Assembly (NCBI RefSeq): GCF_009827395.1
Contig: NZ_WTYX01000001.1
Span: 1,369,722-1,433,721, forward strand
Origin: Pontixanthobacter aquaemixtae
GTDB lineage: Bacteria > Pseudomonadota > Alphaproteobacteria > Sphingomonadales > Sphingomonadaceae
DNA: 64,000 bases
Direction: 5' to 3'
Part shown: one piece after another, positions 9,270 through 17,895 of the stretch
Layout of the letters: every line of letters begins with the position of its first letter
Numbering within the stretch: position 1 is the first letter of the stretch
Notes under the pieces: model-generated
The model's input: the letters and a program-made list of their open reading frames with translations, nothing else
The model's database searches: none
What the model was told of the DNA's origin: nothing
Program-made: the position numbers and the translations under genes

Positions 9270-10022
9270 CTAGCCCAGCATGGCCATGCCGCCATTCACG
9301 TGCAGTGTTTGACCCGTCATGTAGCCTGCTTCGTTAGAGGCGAGATAGGCGACAGCCGCACCGATATCCTCACCCTCGCCCATCCGGCCCATCGGTATCT
9401 TGGCGTTGAGCGCTTCTTTTTGCGCATCGGGCAATTCATCGGTCATGGCGGTGCGGATGAAGCCTGGCGAGATACAATTCACCGTAATCCCGCGCGACGC
9501 GAGTTCCTGAGCCAGGCTTTTGGACATGCCGACCAGGCCCGCTTTCGCCGCAGCATAATTCATCTGCCCGGGATTGCCCGTGCTTCCCACCACGCTGGTG
9601 ATGTTGATGATCCGGCCATGGCGCGCTTTCATCATCGGGCGGGCGCTGGCCCGCATCAGACGAAAGGCAGCCTCGAGGTTGACTTTCATCACCTGATCCC
9701 ACTCTTCGTCCTTCATCCGCATCGCGAGGTTGTCGCGGGTGATGCCGGCATTGTTGACCAGAATGTCCATCTTGCCCAGCGTATCGACCGTTGCGGGAAC
9801 CAATTGCTCCACACTGTCGCCATCGGACAGATTGCAGGTGATCTCCACATGATCGCCGCCAATTTCGTCATTCAGCTGCTCGCGAAAGACGCGCAGCTTG
9901 TCTCCGTTGGACCCCGACAAGGCCAGCCGTGCGCCTTGCGCGGCCAGCGCGTAGGCAATTGCAGAGCCGATGCCCCCGCTCGCGCCCGTTACCAATGCGG
10001 TTTTTCCGGTGAGGTCGAACAT
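9270..10022 (-). CDS. fabG: 3-oxoacyl-[acyl-carrier-protein] reductase
   Basis: 250-residue short-chain dehydrogenase that reduces 3-oxoacyl-ACP with NADPH in fatty acid elongation. Visible motifs are GASGGIG (residues 13-19) for cofactor binding, NNAG (90-93), catalytic Ser143, Tyr156 and Lys160 (YAAAK), and the family C-terminus GQTLHVNGGMAMLG. Its ATG overlaps the fabD stop by one base (TGATG), so it is translated from the fabD-fabG message. acpP is not in this window. Confidence 0.96.
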   Translation of the reverse strand: MFDLTGKTALVTGASGGIGSAIAYALAAQGARLALSGSNGDKLRVFREQLNDEIGGDHVEITCNLSDGDSVEQLVPATVDTLGKMDILVNNAGITRDNLAMRMKDEEWDQVMKVNLEAAFRLMRASARPMMKARHGRIINITSVVGSTGNPGQMNYAAAKAGLVGMSKSLAQELASRGITVNCISPGFIRTAMTDELPDAQKEALNAKIPMGRMGEGEDIGAAVAYLASNEAGYMTGQTLHVNGGMAMLG

Positions 10023-10960
10023 CAGCCAATTTCCTTTGCAAGTTCTTCAATCTGTTCCATCGTGACAATGCTGGAAACCTGCGCTTCCTTGTCGATCCGG
10101 CCAATCATCGGGCCCAGCACTTTTCCGCCCAGCTCGACGAAATGCTGCGTACCGGCCGCGCGCATGGCCAGCACGCTTTCGCGCCAGCGAACGCGGCCCG
10201 TAACCTGCTCTACCAACAGATCGCGTTCTTCTGCCGGATCATCGACCAGTGCCGCGGTAACGTTGGCGTAAATGGGCAGAGACATGCTCCCCGGCGATGT
10301 TTCAGCCAAAGCTTCCGCCATGGCGTCTGCGGCGGGCTGCATCAGCGAGCAGTGAAACGGCGCTGAAACGGGCAGCGGAACGCCGCGCTTGATCCCGTGG
10401 TCTTTCACCAGACCGACAGCGCGTTCGATTGCGCCCGAATGGCCTGACAATACAACCTGTGTCGGGTCGTTATCATTGGCCAGTTCGCACACTTCACCCT
10501 CTGCCGCAGCTTCTGCCAGCGCGAGCGCCTTTTCGACATCAGCACCAAGCAGCGCGCACATTGCGCCGACACCTACCGGAACGGCGGCCTGCATCGCTTC
10601 ACCGCGCAGTTTCAACAGGCGCGCCGTGTCAGCTAGCGTGAACGAACCTGCGGCACACAAAGCGGTATATTCGCCGAGCGAATGCCCCGCGACACAGCTG
10701 CCAACATCGCTCAACACAATGCCGAAATCTTGTTCCAGCACCCGCAAGGTCGCAATAGCATTGGCCATAATTGCCGGCTGCGCATTGGCGGTCAGCGTCA
10801 ATTCTTCCGCGGGCCCGTCGCGCATGATTGTCGACAAATTTTGCGACAGCGCATCATCGACTTCTTCAAACACAGCGCGCGCAGCTTTGCTGGCATCGGC
10901 CAGCTCTGCGCCCATTCCGACTTTTTGGCTCCCTTGCCCCGGGAAAACAAAAGCTCTCAT
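10022..10960 (-). CDS. fabD: Malonyl-CoA:ACP transacylase
   Basis: 312-residue transacylase that loads malonyl groups onto acyl carrier protein. It begins MRAFVFPGQGSQKVGMG, the classic FabD opening. The nucleophile Ser94 is in GHSLGEY, and the catalytic His is in PVSAPFHCSLM. It is preceded by a strong GGAGG ribosome site and is first in the fabD-fabG pair. Confidence 0.96.
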   Translation of the reverse strand: MRAFVFPGQGSQKVGMGAELADASKAARAVFEEVDDALSQNLSTIMRDGPAEELTLTANAQPAIMANAIATLRVLEQDFGIVLSDVGSCVAGHSLGEYTALCAAGSFTLADTARLLKLRGEAMQAAVPVGVGAMCALLGADVEKALALAEAAAEGEVCELANDNDPTQVVLSGHSGAIERAVGLVKDHGIKRGVPLPVSAPFHCSLMQPAADAMAEALAETSPGSMSLPIYANVTAALVDDPAEERDLLVEQVTGRVRWRESVLAMRAAGTQHFVELGGKVLGPMIGRIDKEAQVSSIVTMEQIEELAKEIG

Positions 10961-11012
10961 TCAAACCTCCTGCTGCGCGCATTTATCGATAGCCCGCTTT
11001 GTGAGCAGCGAA

Positions 11013-11837
11013 CTATGCGCCAGTGACGCTTCCCGCAAGCCCGAAGGGCACGATTGTGTTGGCTGCATCATGGCCGATATCGGCGAAGCCAAGATAGGGA
11101 ATTCCCGATTTCCCGCACCAGTAGCGGGCGATTTCTTCCGGGTTCGAACCGAACGGACGATCATTTTCCGGAACATCGGAAATCCGGCCCAGTTTGATCC
11201 CAGCGACACCCGCAAGATGCTGGGAAATATGAAAAAACAGCCGGTCAACTGCGTATAGATGCTCGGAAACTTCTTCCACCATTACCACATGCCCGGTGAG
11301 ATCGGGCATCAAGTCGGTTCCGACCAGCATTGCCAAAGTTGTCAGGTTGAAAGCCACATGCGGCTGCCCGCCCAGCGTGGGTTCCAATCCGACCCCGCCG
11401 CCTTTCAGCCAATCCAGACTGCGCCCGACGGCCTTTTCACCGCCATCGCGCTTGATATCGCCCACCATCGGACCGTGAACCGGCCTGCCAATGCCCGCGC
11501 GGTACAAGGCTGCAAGCAAGTAACCGGTGTCCGAATAGCCAAGAAATGTCTTGGTCTTGGCCGCATCTTTCATGCCGGCAATCGCACCGGCGGCAATTCT
11601 GTTGGCGCCGTACCCACCCATCGCGAACCAGACCGCGTCGAATTCCGGATCATTTGCACAATCGAGAAAAGCGCCAAGCCGTGTGGCGTCATCTCCGGCA
11701 AAATGGCCATGCCGGGCAAAGCACTGCTCATGGAAATGAAGCTCTATATCAGGATCATCCGCCACCATATCGCGAACGGCATCGGCCCGCTCCAGCTCCA
11801 GACGTTTTCCCGGCGCGCATATTGCAACTTTCACCAT
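11013..11837 (-). CDS. ldcA: LD-carboxypeptidase (muramoyltetrapeptide carboxypeptidase, S66)
   Basis: 274-residue S66 serine peptidase that removes the terminal D-alanine from recycled murein tetrapeptides in the cytoplasm. The family GGYG motif is at residues 74-77 and the nucleophile Ser102 is in LGYSDTGYLL. The catalytic Glu is probably in VEEVSEHLYAVDR and the His in GHDAANTIVPFG. I chose the ATG at MVKVAICAPG; the longer open frame would overlap the divergent ligase gene. It is head-to-head with an Mpl-like ligase, giving two steps of the same recycling route. Confidence 0.88.
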   Translation of the reverse strand: MVKVAICAPGKRLELERADAVRDMVADDPDIELHFHEQCFARHGHFAGDDATRLGAFLDCANDPEFDAVWFAMGGYGANRIAAGAIAGMKDAAKTKTFLGYSDTGYLLAALYRAGIGRPVHGPMVGDIKRDGGEKAVGRSLDWLKGGGVGLEPTLGGQPHVAFNLTTLAMLVGTDLMPDLTGHVVMVEEVSEHLYAVDRLFFHISQHLAGVAGIKLGRISDVPENDRPFGSNPEEIARYWCGKSGIPYLGFADIGHDAANTIVPFGLAGSVTGA

Positions 11838-11890
11838 TGCTACCGTTTGCCCGCTTGCAAGCTCTCGCACAACTGCATACCGCACCGCGC

Positions 11891-13315
11891 ATGAGCGAAT
11901 TCCCCACTTACGAAGAGCTTTTGGCCCGTCCCTTCTTTTTCTGCGGCATTGGCGGATCGGGTATGTTGCCTCTCGCGCAGATCCTGAAGGGCCGCGGCGC
12001 AAGCGTGGCCGGATCGGATCGCAGCAGAGACCAAGGCCGGACACCGGAAAAATTTGCCGCGCTGGAAAGCCAGGGATTCGCGCTTCACCCGCAGGATGGC
12101 AGCGGAATGGTGTCTGCCGACCAGATATTGGTCGCCTCTGCAGCGGTGGAAGATACCGTCCCCGAAGTGGTCCGCGCGAACGAGCTTGGCTGTTTGCGGA
12201 TGAGCCGCGCGGAATTGCTGTCGATCCTGTTCAATACCTCGGGCGCGGGCATTGCGATTGGCGGTACCAGCGGAAAATCGACGGTCACCGGTATGCTCGG
12301 CTGGATCATGCACGCGGCGGGCAATGATCCGACGATCATGAACGGTGCGGTGATGAAGAACTTCGTCACAGAGGACCGCCCTTTCGCCAGCGCCATCGTA
12401 GGCGGTCCCGGTGCATTTGTTAGCGAAGTCGACGAAAGCGACGGTTCGATCGCGCTCTATCGCCCTGCAGTCGGCGTGCTGCTCAATGTCAGCCTCGACC
12501 ATAAGAGTATGGAAGAGCTGCGCGTTTTGTTTGGCGATTTCCTTGCGCGAAGCGGAGTAGCCGTGATTAACGCCGACAATGCAGAAGCATTGGCGCTTCT
12601 CCCGCGCGCCAAAGAAGCGATCACGTTTGGGATCGATCAGGAAAAGACACAAATCGGTATTGTTCCGGGCAGCATCGCCGATGGCCCCGTAAGGCAGGCC
12701 GCGACGGTGATCGACCGGCATGACGGCAGCGAGCATCCGCTGGTTCTGGGTTTGCCCGGCAGACACAATCTTTCGAACGCGCTTGCGGCGATTGCAGGCG
12801 CCGTTGCGGCAGGTGTGCCGGTTGCCAAGGCAGTTGCCGCCATCGCTGAATTTGCCGGCCTGGCACGCCGTTTCGATATTATCGGAACCAGCGAGAGCGG
12901 CATAACGGTGATCGATGATTTCGGCCACAATCCGGAAAAATGCGCTGCGACTTTGCGCACTCTCAAAACCCACGAAGGCCGCGTAATCGCATTCTTTCAG
13001 CCGCACGGATATGGCCCGCTGCGCCAGATGGGGCACGAACTCGCCGAAACCTTCGCGCATGAACTTGGTCCCGATGACATCACGATCATGTGCGATCCGG
13101 TCTATTTTGGCGGGACAGTCGACCGCAGCCTGGGCAGCGAGCGAATTGTCGACCTGATCAAGGATGAAGGCGGATTGGCCGATCACGTCCCCAGCCGCGA
13201 GGATTGCGGCAAGCTGATCCAGTCAATCGCCAAACCGGGCGACCGCGTGGTGATAATGGGCGCGCGCGATGATACGCTGACCAAATTTGCCAAGGAATTG
13301 CTGACCGCGCTCTAA
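11891..13315 (+). CDS. Mpl/MurC-like Mur ligase (murein peptide ligase candidate)
   Basis: 474-residue ATP-dependent Mur ligase. It starts with a Rossmann-like segment FFFCGIGGSGMLPLAQ, has the ATP loop GGTSGKST (residues 124-131), and ends in a ligase C-domain with DDFGHNPEK and FQPHGYGPLRQM. MurC adds L-Ala to UDP-MurNAc, whereas Mpl adds recycled tripeptide to it. The divergent ldcA neighbour, and the absence of any division or cell-wall cluster here, make the recycling ligase the more likely role. Sequence alone does not separate the two with certainty. Confidence 0.8.
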   Translation: MSEFPTYEELLARPFFFCGIGGSGMLPLAQILKGRGASVAGSDRSRDQGRTPEKFAALESQGFALHPQDGSGMVSADQILVASAAVEDTVPEVVRANELGCLRMSRAELLSILFNTSGAGIAIGGTSGKSTVTGMLGWIMHAAGNDPTIMNGAVMKNFVTEDRPFASAIVGGPGAFVSEVDESDGSIALYRPAVGVLLNVSLDHKSMEELRVLFGDFLARSGVAVINADNAEALALLPRAKEAITFGIDQEKTQIGIVPGSIADGPVRQAATVIDRHDGSEHPLVLGLPGRHNLSNALAAIAGAVAAGVPVAKAVAAIAEFAGLARRFDIIGTSESGITVIDDFGHNPEKCAATLRTLKTHEGRVIAFFQPHGYGPLRQMGHELAETFAHELGPDDITIMCDPVYFGGTVDRSLGSERIVDLIKDEGGLADHVPSREDCGKLIQSIAKPGDRVVIMGARDDTLTKFAKELLTAL

Positions 13316-13977
13316 CCCACCGCCGAATGTACGCCGACTGCCTCTGCACCGGCCTTTTCGAGCAACATCGCCTTCTGAAACCCGTCACGCCGCATCAGCG
13401 TTTCAAGATAGTCAGCCAATCGCGGGGTGATATATTCCGCCAAACCGATACGGTTTGCCAGATAGAGAGCATAGCCGACGCAGATATCGGCGACGGTGAA
13501 GCGGCTCCTACACAAGAATTCGCGATCGCTCAGCCGCTGCTCAACTTTGATCAATCGCTTGCCAAACCACTTGCCATAGGCAATCCCGGCTTCCTCGAAC
13601 CCCTTGTCTTTTTCGAACTTCGCAAAGCGCAAATAGACCGTCTGCGGAAATGTGATGGTCGCATCCGCGTGATAGGTGAAATCGAGATACTCGGCCCAAT
13701 CCGGCTCATCTGCGCTGACCACCAGCGATGGCGCAGCACCTTTAACCGCCAGATAGTGGGCGATTGCACAGCTTTCGGTCATGCGAGTGTCCCCGTCAAC
13801 CAAAAGGGGAATTGTCCCCAGCGGATTTTCCTCGAGATATTCGGGTTTCAGGAAACGCGGCGGGAAAGGCAGCATGTGCAAATCAAGCTCTACCCCGGCT
13901 TCGCAAGCTGCCCATGTCGCACGTAACCCGCGCGAGCCCTGAGAGGTGAAAAGTGTGGGCCGCCAGCTAGCCGTCAT
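13312..13977 (-). CDS. Glutathione S-transferase family protein
   Basis: 221-residue GST. The N-terminal thioredoxin-like domain has NPLGTIPLLVDGD followed by TESCAIAHYLA, and the helical C-domain has RSRFTVADICVGYALYL. Possible roles are detoxification or a maleylacetoacetate isomerase-like activity; the substrate is unknown. The start (MTASWRPTLF) overlaps the DUF808 stop by a single base (TGATG), so it is coupled to that gene. Its 3' end overlaps the Mur ligase end by 4 bases, tail to tail. Confidence 0.85.
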   Translation of the reverse strand: MTASWRPTLFTSQGSRGLRATWAACEAGVELDLHMLPFPPRFLKPEYLEENPLGTIPLLVDGDTRMTESCAIAHYLAVKGAAPSLVVSADEPDWAEYLDFTYHADATITFPQTVYLRFAKFEKDKGFEEAGIAYGKWFGKRLIKVEQRLSDREFLCRSRFTVADICVGYALYLANRIGLAEYITPRLADYLETLMRRDGFQKAMLLEKAGAEAVGVHSAVG

Positions 13978-14939
13978 CAATGCGCTTCCGCATCGCCCGG
14001 GCCGTGTCCCATCTTGAACACTTTGTGCAGCACAAGAACGATGATCCACCCAACAATCAGCGCGACCAGCGCCGACAAGCCTGCGAAAGTCAGCCAACCC
14101 AGAAAACCGCCAAACGGCCCCGTTGCGCCTTCGACAGCCGCCTCAATTCCATGTGTCAGATCATACAGTCCGTGAATGCCCAATTCGTGCGTGCCATGCA
14201 GCAAGATCCCGCCGCCGACCCACAGCATCGCGATCGTCCCGATAAAGGAAAGCGTGACCAGCAGTTTGGGCATGGCTGCGACCAGTCCGCGGCCGAGCGC
14301 TTGGGCAAACTCACCGGGCCGTTTGGTCAGAGACAAGCCCACATCATCCATCTTCACGATCAGCGCCACTGTCCCGTACACCGCGACGGTCACTGCAATT
14401 GCGACCACTGCCAGAGCCAGGCCGCGCTGCCACCATTCGGTGAGATCGGTCAGTTCATTTAGCGTTATCGCCATAATTTCGGCAGAGAGGATCAGATCGG
14501 TCCGGATGGCCCCCGAAATCCGTTCCTTCTCGAACTTGGCCGGATCGTCGATGACATCCTCAACCGTCTTGCCGTGCTTTTCGCCGCCAAGCTTTTCCAG
14601 AACTTTCTCTGCGCCTTCATAGCTGAGATAGGCCCCGCCCAGCATCAAGATGAAGATGATCGCACTGGGCAAAAACTCGCTGAGCAATATCGCACCCGGC
14701 AGCAATATCAGCAGCTTGTTCTTGAAACTTCCCTTGGTGATCGACCAGATAATAGGCAATTCGCGCGCGGGAGACAGGCCGGTGACGTAAGACGGTGTTA
14801 CCGCCGCGTCGTCTATCACCACACCGGCGGTCTTCGACCCTGCGCGTCCCGCAGCAGCGGCAATATCATCCACCGAAGCGGCCGCGGTTCGCGCAATGAT
14901 TGAAACGTCGTCTAAAAGGGCAACCAATCCGCCTGGCAC
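13977..14939 (-). CDS. DUF808 family membrane protein (YedI-like)
   Basis: 320-residue inner-membrane protein matching the DUF808/YedI family, whose function is unknown. It opens with the typical MPGGLVALLDDVSIIARTAA and contains VIDDAAVTPSYVTG. Several hydrophobic segments follow (for example residues 75-110, 170-195, 220-250 and 285-310). It is upstream of and coupled to a GST gene. An inverted repeat sits 12 bases ahead of its start. Confidence 0.88.
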   Translation of the reverse strand: MPGGLVALLDDVSIIARTAAASVDDIAAAAGRAGSKTAGVVIDDAAVTPSYVTGLSPARELPIIWSITKGSFKNKLLILLPGAILLSEFLPSAIIFILMLGGAYLSYEGAEKVLEKLGGEKHGKTVEDVIDDPAKFEKERISGAIRTDLILSAEIMAITLNELTDLTEWWQRGLALAVVAIAVTVAVYGTVALIVKMDDVGLSLTKRPGEFAQALGRGLVAAMPKLLVTLSFIGTIAMLWVGGGILLHGTHELGIHGLYDLTHGIEAAVEGATGPFGGFLGWLTFAGLSALVALIVGWIIVLVLHKVFKMGHGPGDAEAH

Positions 14940-14950
14940 GTGCAGTATCT

Positions 14951-14995
14951 CCGCTGAATGATAGTCAGGCCAGGTCCCTAACCATCATTCAGCGG
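14951..14995. repeat. 12 bp perfect inverted repeat
   Basis: Arms CCGCTGAATGAT (14951-14962) and ATCATTCAGCGG (14984-14995) are separated by 21 bases. The element lies between the patatin-like gene's stop (15040) and the DUF808 start (14939), both on the minus strand. It could therefore be a terminator-like hairpin for the first gene or a regulatory site for the second. There is no T-run. Confidence 0.6.
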
Positions 14996-15039
14996 TTTGG
15001 CGAGGGCCGCATTGACGGCTACCCACCACTACCAGAAGC

Positions 15040-16179
15040 CTAGGCAAACAGGGATGCAAGCCAGGATTTCGTGTTAGTGGGGCTGTTGACCTCGATTGGC
15101 GCGGCCAGGGGATCAGGATTGTTCCAATAATCATACACCGCGTCGACAATCACATCCCAGGCATCGGTTTGGACAAAGTCCGCAACCGCCTCTTCCAGAA
15201 CGGCCACATCTTGCCAATTATCGAGAGCGTAGTCGTGCTCCAGTTCCAGATTTGCGCGGATATAGCGGTCACCTAGCATCCGTTTCGCGTGCTGTTCGCA
15301 CGATGTGGCAGACGCGCTCAGCGCCGCCTCGATCAATGGCGTTGCGGGCACAGAATTCTTGCGCGACATGGGCCTCAGCCATTCTAGCACGCCCCACCGG
15401 CCCGGATTTCCAACCTCTTTGGGCCGGATACCGCAAGGCGCTTTGCCGGTGCCTATGGAAAGCAGGCGGATATCCGCGACATCGGCGCGGAAATGCTCCG
15501 CCGCATAAGAAATGGCCGATGCTGACGGGTTGTTGGCGAACATGCCGCCGCCGGCAAAATGGCCCCATTGGTTGTTTTGCGGCAATGCGGGTGCATGCGG
15601 CGGGAAATAGGTCGGCGTTGCCCCAGAACACATCGCCGCATCGACCATCAGCATTTCAGCAAATGGATCCTGGCGGCCGCTACCGATCGAGACTGGGGTC
15701 CATTGCTTTTCATCCGCAGACCATAGCTGCAGAGCGTTGACCACGACCTGCGCAGACGATCTAGGCACTTCGCAGAGCTTCGCCGCGCCAAAAATTGCGC
15801 CAAGCGTGCTGCGCAGATTTTCGGGTTTGTATTTGGCGCGAAAGACCGATTCATTGGAACCGCTGGCCGCCGCCGCTTCGGCCCTAACCGTGACTGCATC
15901 GTGCAGTTTGCGGTCTTCTGCATTAAGCGTATCAGAAATATCGGGACCGGCCGCGGCCTCTTCAAAAATCGCTTCGCCATCGTGGCGATAAAGATCGATG
16001 ATCGTTTCGAGCGGAACATCATCTGCCAACGCCAATGCCAGCGACGCGCCCGACGCGGTTCCGGCGAACAGGTCTGTCGATTTGACCAGATCCCCTTTCG
16101 GATCGAGCTCATTCAGCAACAGCGCGGACACCAAGCCACGCATTCCCCCGCCATCAAAAGCAATAATTTTATACGCCAT
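15040..16179 (-). CDS. Patatin-like protein with altered catalytic dyad
   Basis: 379 residues with a patatin phospholipase fold. The oxyanion loop DGGGMRGL (residues 9-16) is intact. The nucleophile elbow, expected as GxSxG, reads GTASG (40-44), so Ala42 sits at the serine position and a serine comes one place later. The second motif, expected as DGGxxxNNP, reads GGGMFANNP (210-218), so the catalytic Asp is Gly210. The reading frame is otherwise intact and full length, which argues against simple decay. It may be a pseudoenzyme or use a shifted serine. No nucleotide cyclase gene is nearby, so there is no sign of an anti-phage CBASS operon. The fold is certain; activity is doubtful. Confidence 0.85.
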   Translation of the reverse strand: MAYKIIAFDGGGMRGLVSALLLNELDPKGDLVKSTDLFAGTASGASLALALADDVPLETIIDLYRHDGEAIFEEAAAGPDISDTLNAEDRKLHDAVTVRAEAAAASGSNESVFRAKYKPENLRSTLGAIFGAAKLCEVPRSSAQVVVNALQLWSADEKQWTPVSIGSGRQDPFAEMLMVDAAMCSGATPTYFPPHAPALPQNNQWGHFAGGGMFANNPSASAISYAAEHFRADVADIRLLSIGTGKAPCGIRPKEVGNPGRWGVLEWLRPMSRKNSVPATPLIEAALSASATSCEQHAKRMLGDRYIRANLELEHDYALDNWQDVAVLEEAVADFVQTDAWDVIVDAVYDYWNNPDPLAAPIEVNSPTNTKSWLASLFA

Positions 16180-16336
16180 GATCCAGTAAAATCCCGCATT
16201 TGCAGTAATGAACGAGGATCAATTTACTGATTCGGGAAAATTGTTATTGTATTGAACGGACAAACAGGTTTGAATTTGTTAACCAATTCGCCGTTTTGCC
16301 CGATCCGCAATGCGGCAAAGAAACCGTTTTCCCGCC

Positions 16337-16364
16337 TTGCAATCCTGCCAAATCCCGCTATTAG
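16337..16364 (+). promoter_or_regulatory. Candidate rpsF operon promoter
   Basis: TTGCAA (16337-16342), a 16 base spacer and TATTAG (16359-16364), about 103 bases before the rpsF start. It is one of the better promoter matches in the window, in the only non-coding stretch ahead of the ribosomal protein operon. Confidence 0.45.
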
Positions 16365-16467
16365 CGCACCTTCCCTTTTTCGAAGGGGAAACTGAAGAAA
16401 GCCGGAGGGGCCCCGCAATTGTGCGGATCAGCCAGCGATCGGCATTACAATGTGAAGGAACGAGAGC
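16365..16467 (+). other. rpsF leader, possibly structured
   Basis: Untranslated leader between the candidate promoter and rpsF. It contains a small hairpin CCGCA-atTG-TGCGG type (around 16412-16425) flanked by GGAGGGGCC. In many bacteria the S6:S18 complex binds a structured rpsF leader for feedback control. Whether this leader belongs to that class is only a guess and needs covariance-model scoring. Confidence 0.25.
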
Positions 16468-16833
16468 ATGGCTCATTACGAGCATGTATTTCTCGCGCGT
16501 CAGGATCTGAGCCAGTCTCAGGTGGACGCGCTGGCCGCATCGGCCACAGAAATTATCGAACAGAATGACGGCAAAGTCACCAAGACCGAAACTTGGGGCC
16601 TGAAAAATCTTGCCTACAAGATTGACCGTAACCGCAAAGCGCATTTCGTGATGCTCAACATCGAGGGCCCCGGCTCCGTTGTTGCAGAACTCGAACGCCA
16701 GACCCGCATCAACGAAGACGTGATCCGTTACATGACGATCCGTATGGACGAGCCGGAAGAAGGCCCGTCGGTAATGATGCGCAAAAATGACCGCGACAAG
16801 AAGCGCCGGTCCGACCGTGAGGAGCGCAGCTAA
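16468..16833 (+). CDS. rpsF: 30S ribosomal protein S6
   Basis: 121-residue S6, beginning [20 protein letters not shown] with the typical [12 protein letters not shown] core. The C-terminal tail is charged and ends DREERS. E. coli S6 ends in glutamates, which RimK extends; this protein has no terminal Glu although a rimK gene lies 4 kb downstream. AAGGA precedes the ATG. The stop overlaps the rpsR start by one base. Confidence 0.97.
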   Translation: MAHYEHVFLARQDLSQSQVDALAASATEIIEQNDGKVTKTETWGLKNLAYKIDRNRKAHFVMLNIEGPGSVVAELERQTRINEDVIRYMTIRMDEPEEGPSVMMRKNDRDKKRRSDREERS

Positions 16834-17057
16834 TGGCACGTCCTTTCTTCCGCCGCCGCAAAACTTGCCCGTTCTCGGGTAAGAATGCCCCAAAGATCGA
16901 CTATAAAGACGTACGTCTGCTGCAGGGCTTCATGTCCGAACGCGGCAAGATCGTTCCTAGCCGGATCACCGCAGTATCCGCCAAGAAGCAGCGCGAGCTG
17001 GCCAAGGCAATCAAGCGCGCACGCCATATCGGCCTGCTGCCCTACCTCGTGAAGTAA
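16833..17057 (+). CDS. rpsR: 30S ribosomal protein S18
   Basis: 74-residue S18, beginning [16 protein letters not shown] and containing the conserved [19 protein letters not shown] segment and [21 protein letters not shown]18 binds 16S rRNA together with S6. It is the middle gene of rpsF-rpsR-rplI, starting on the last base of rpsF. Confidence 0.98.
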   Translation: MARPFFRRRKTCPFSGKNAPKIDYKDVRLLQGFMSERGKIVPSRITAVSAKKQRELAKAIKRARHIGLLPYLVK

Positions 17058-17068
17058 GGAGAAGATCG

Positions 17069-17758
17069 ATGGATATTATTCTCCTCGAACGTGTTGAGAA
17101 GCTTGGCACAATCGGTGACGTGGTAACCGTGAAAGACGGTTATGCGCGCAACTATCTGCTGCCAAACAAGAAAGCCCTTCGCGCCAATGATGCGAACAAG
17201 GCTGTTTTCGAAGCCAATCGCGAACGTCTTGAAAAAGAAAACGCTGAAAAGCGTACCGACGCAGAAAAAGCCGGTGAGAAGGTTGATGGTACAGAGATCG
17301 TTCTGATCCGTGCGTCGTCCAACTCGGGCCAGCTCTACGGTTCGGTAACCGTTCGCGACATCTTCAACGGCTTGGCCGAAAAAGGCCATGACGTGGACAA
17401 GAAATCGATCATTCTTGGCCATCCGATCAAGACCATCGGCATGTTCGATGTGATGGTTCGCCTGCACCCGGAAGTCGAAGTCACTGTGAAAGCCAACGTG
17501 GCCCGCAGCGACGACGAAGCTGAGCTGCAAAGCCAGGGTGTCGACGTTCTCGCGCAGATGTTCGAAGACGAACAGCGGGAAATCGAAGAAGCGGCGGCTG
17601 CCAATGCACCGGCCCGCGACCCGAGCCTGGAGCCTGGTGAAATCCCGGCCGAACTGTTCGAAGACGGCGCTGCTCCTGAAGCAGATGCTGCTGAAGAAGC
17701 CCCTGCCGCTGAAGAGGCACCGGCTGAAGAAGCTGCCGAAGAGAAATCTGAAGACTAA
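17069..17758 (+). CDS. rplI: 50S ribosomal protein L9 with acidic C-terminal tail
   Basis: 229 residues against about 150 for most L9 proteins. The normal L9 part begins [30 protein letters not shown] (split here for readability: conserved [17 protein letters not shown]) and ends near residue 165. The last 55-60 residues form an Ala/Glu/Pro-rich acidic tail ending in EEKSED. The tail is presumably disordered. AGGAGA lies ahead of the ATG, and a strong terminator follows the gene. Confidence 0.96.
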   Translation: MDIILLERVEKLGTIGDVVTVKDGYARNYLLPNKKALRANDANKAVFEANRERLEKENAEKRTDAEKAGEKVDGTEIVLIRASSNSGQLYGSVTVRDIFNGLAEKGHDVDKKSIILGHPIKTIGMFDVMVRLHPEVEVTVKANVARSDDEAELQSQGVDVLAQMFEDEQREIEEAAAANAPARDPSLEPGEIPAELFEDGAAPEADAAEEAPAAEEAPAEEAAEEKSED

Positions 17759-17776
17759 TCTCCGGCTTCGGCACAA

Positions 17777-17818
17777 CAAAAAAGAGGCGCGGCTCCTTCG
17801 GGACCCGCGCCTTTTTTG
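17777..17818 (+). terminator. Intrinsic terminator after rplI
   Basis: 8 bp GC-rich stem (17785-17792 with 17805-17812) with a TTCG-containing loop, followed by a run of six T. It ends the rpsF-rpsR-rplI operon; the A-run on the 5' side would allow some function on the other strand. Confidence 0.85.
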
Positions 17819-17895
17819 TAACAGCCTCCATCCCGGCCGTCGCGGGGATGAGGAGAGACTTTGAATTGAAACAAAAAACACGCTAACTGCCCGAG

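Noticed and set aside
11125-11160. tRNA T-arm-like GGTTCGAACC
   Set aside because: It lies inside the ldcA coding sequence and no acceptor, D or anticodon stem can be formed around it.
15040-16179. CapV-type effector of a CBASS anti-phage system
   Set aside because: No cyclic nucleotide synthase or CBASS accessory gene is adjacent, and the catalytic residues are missing.
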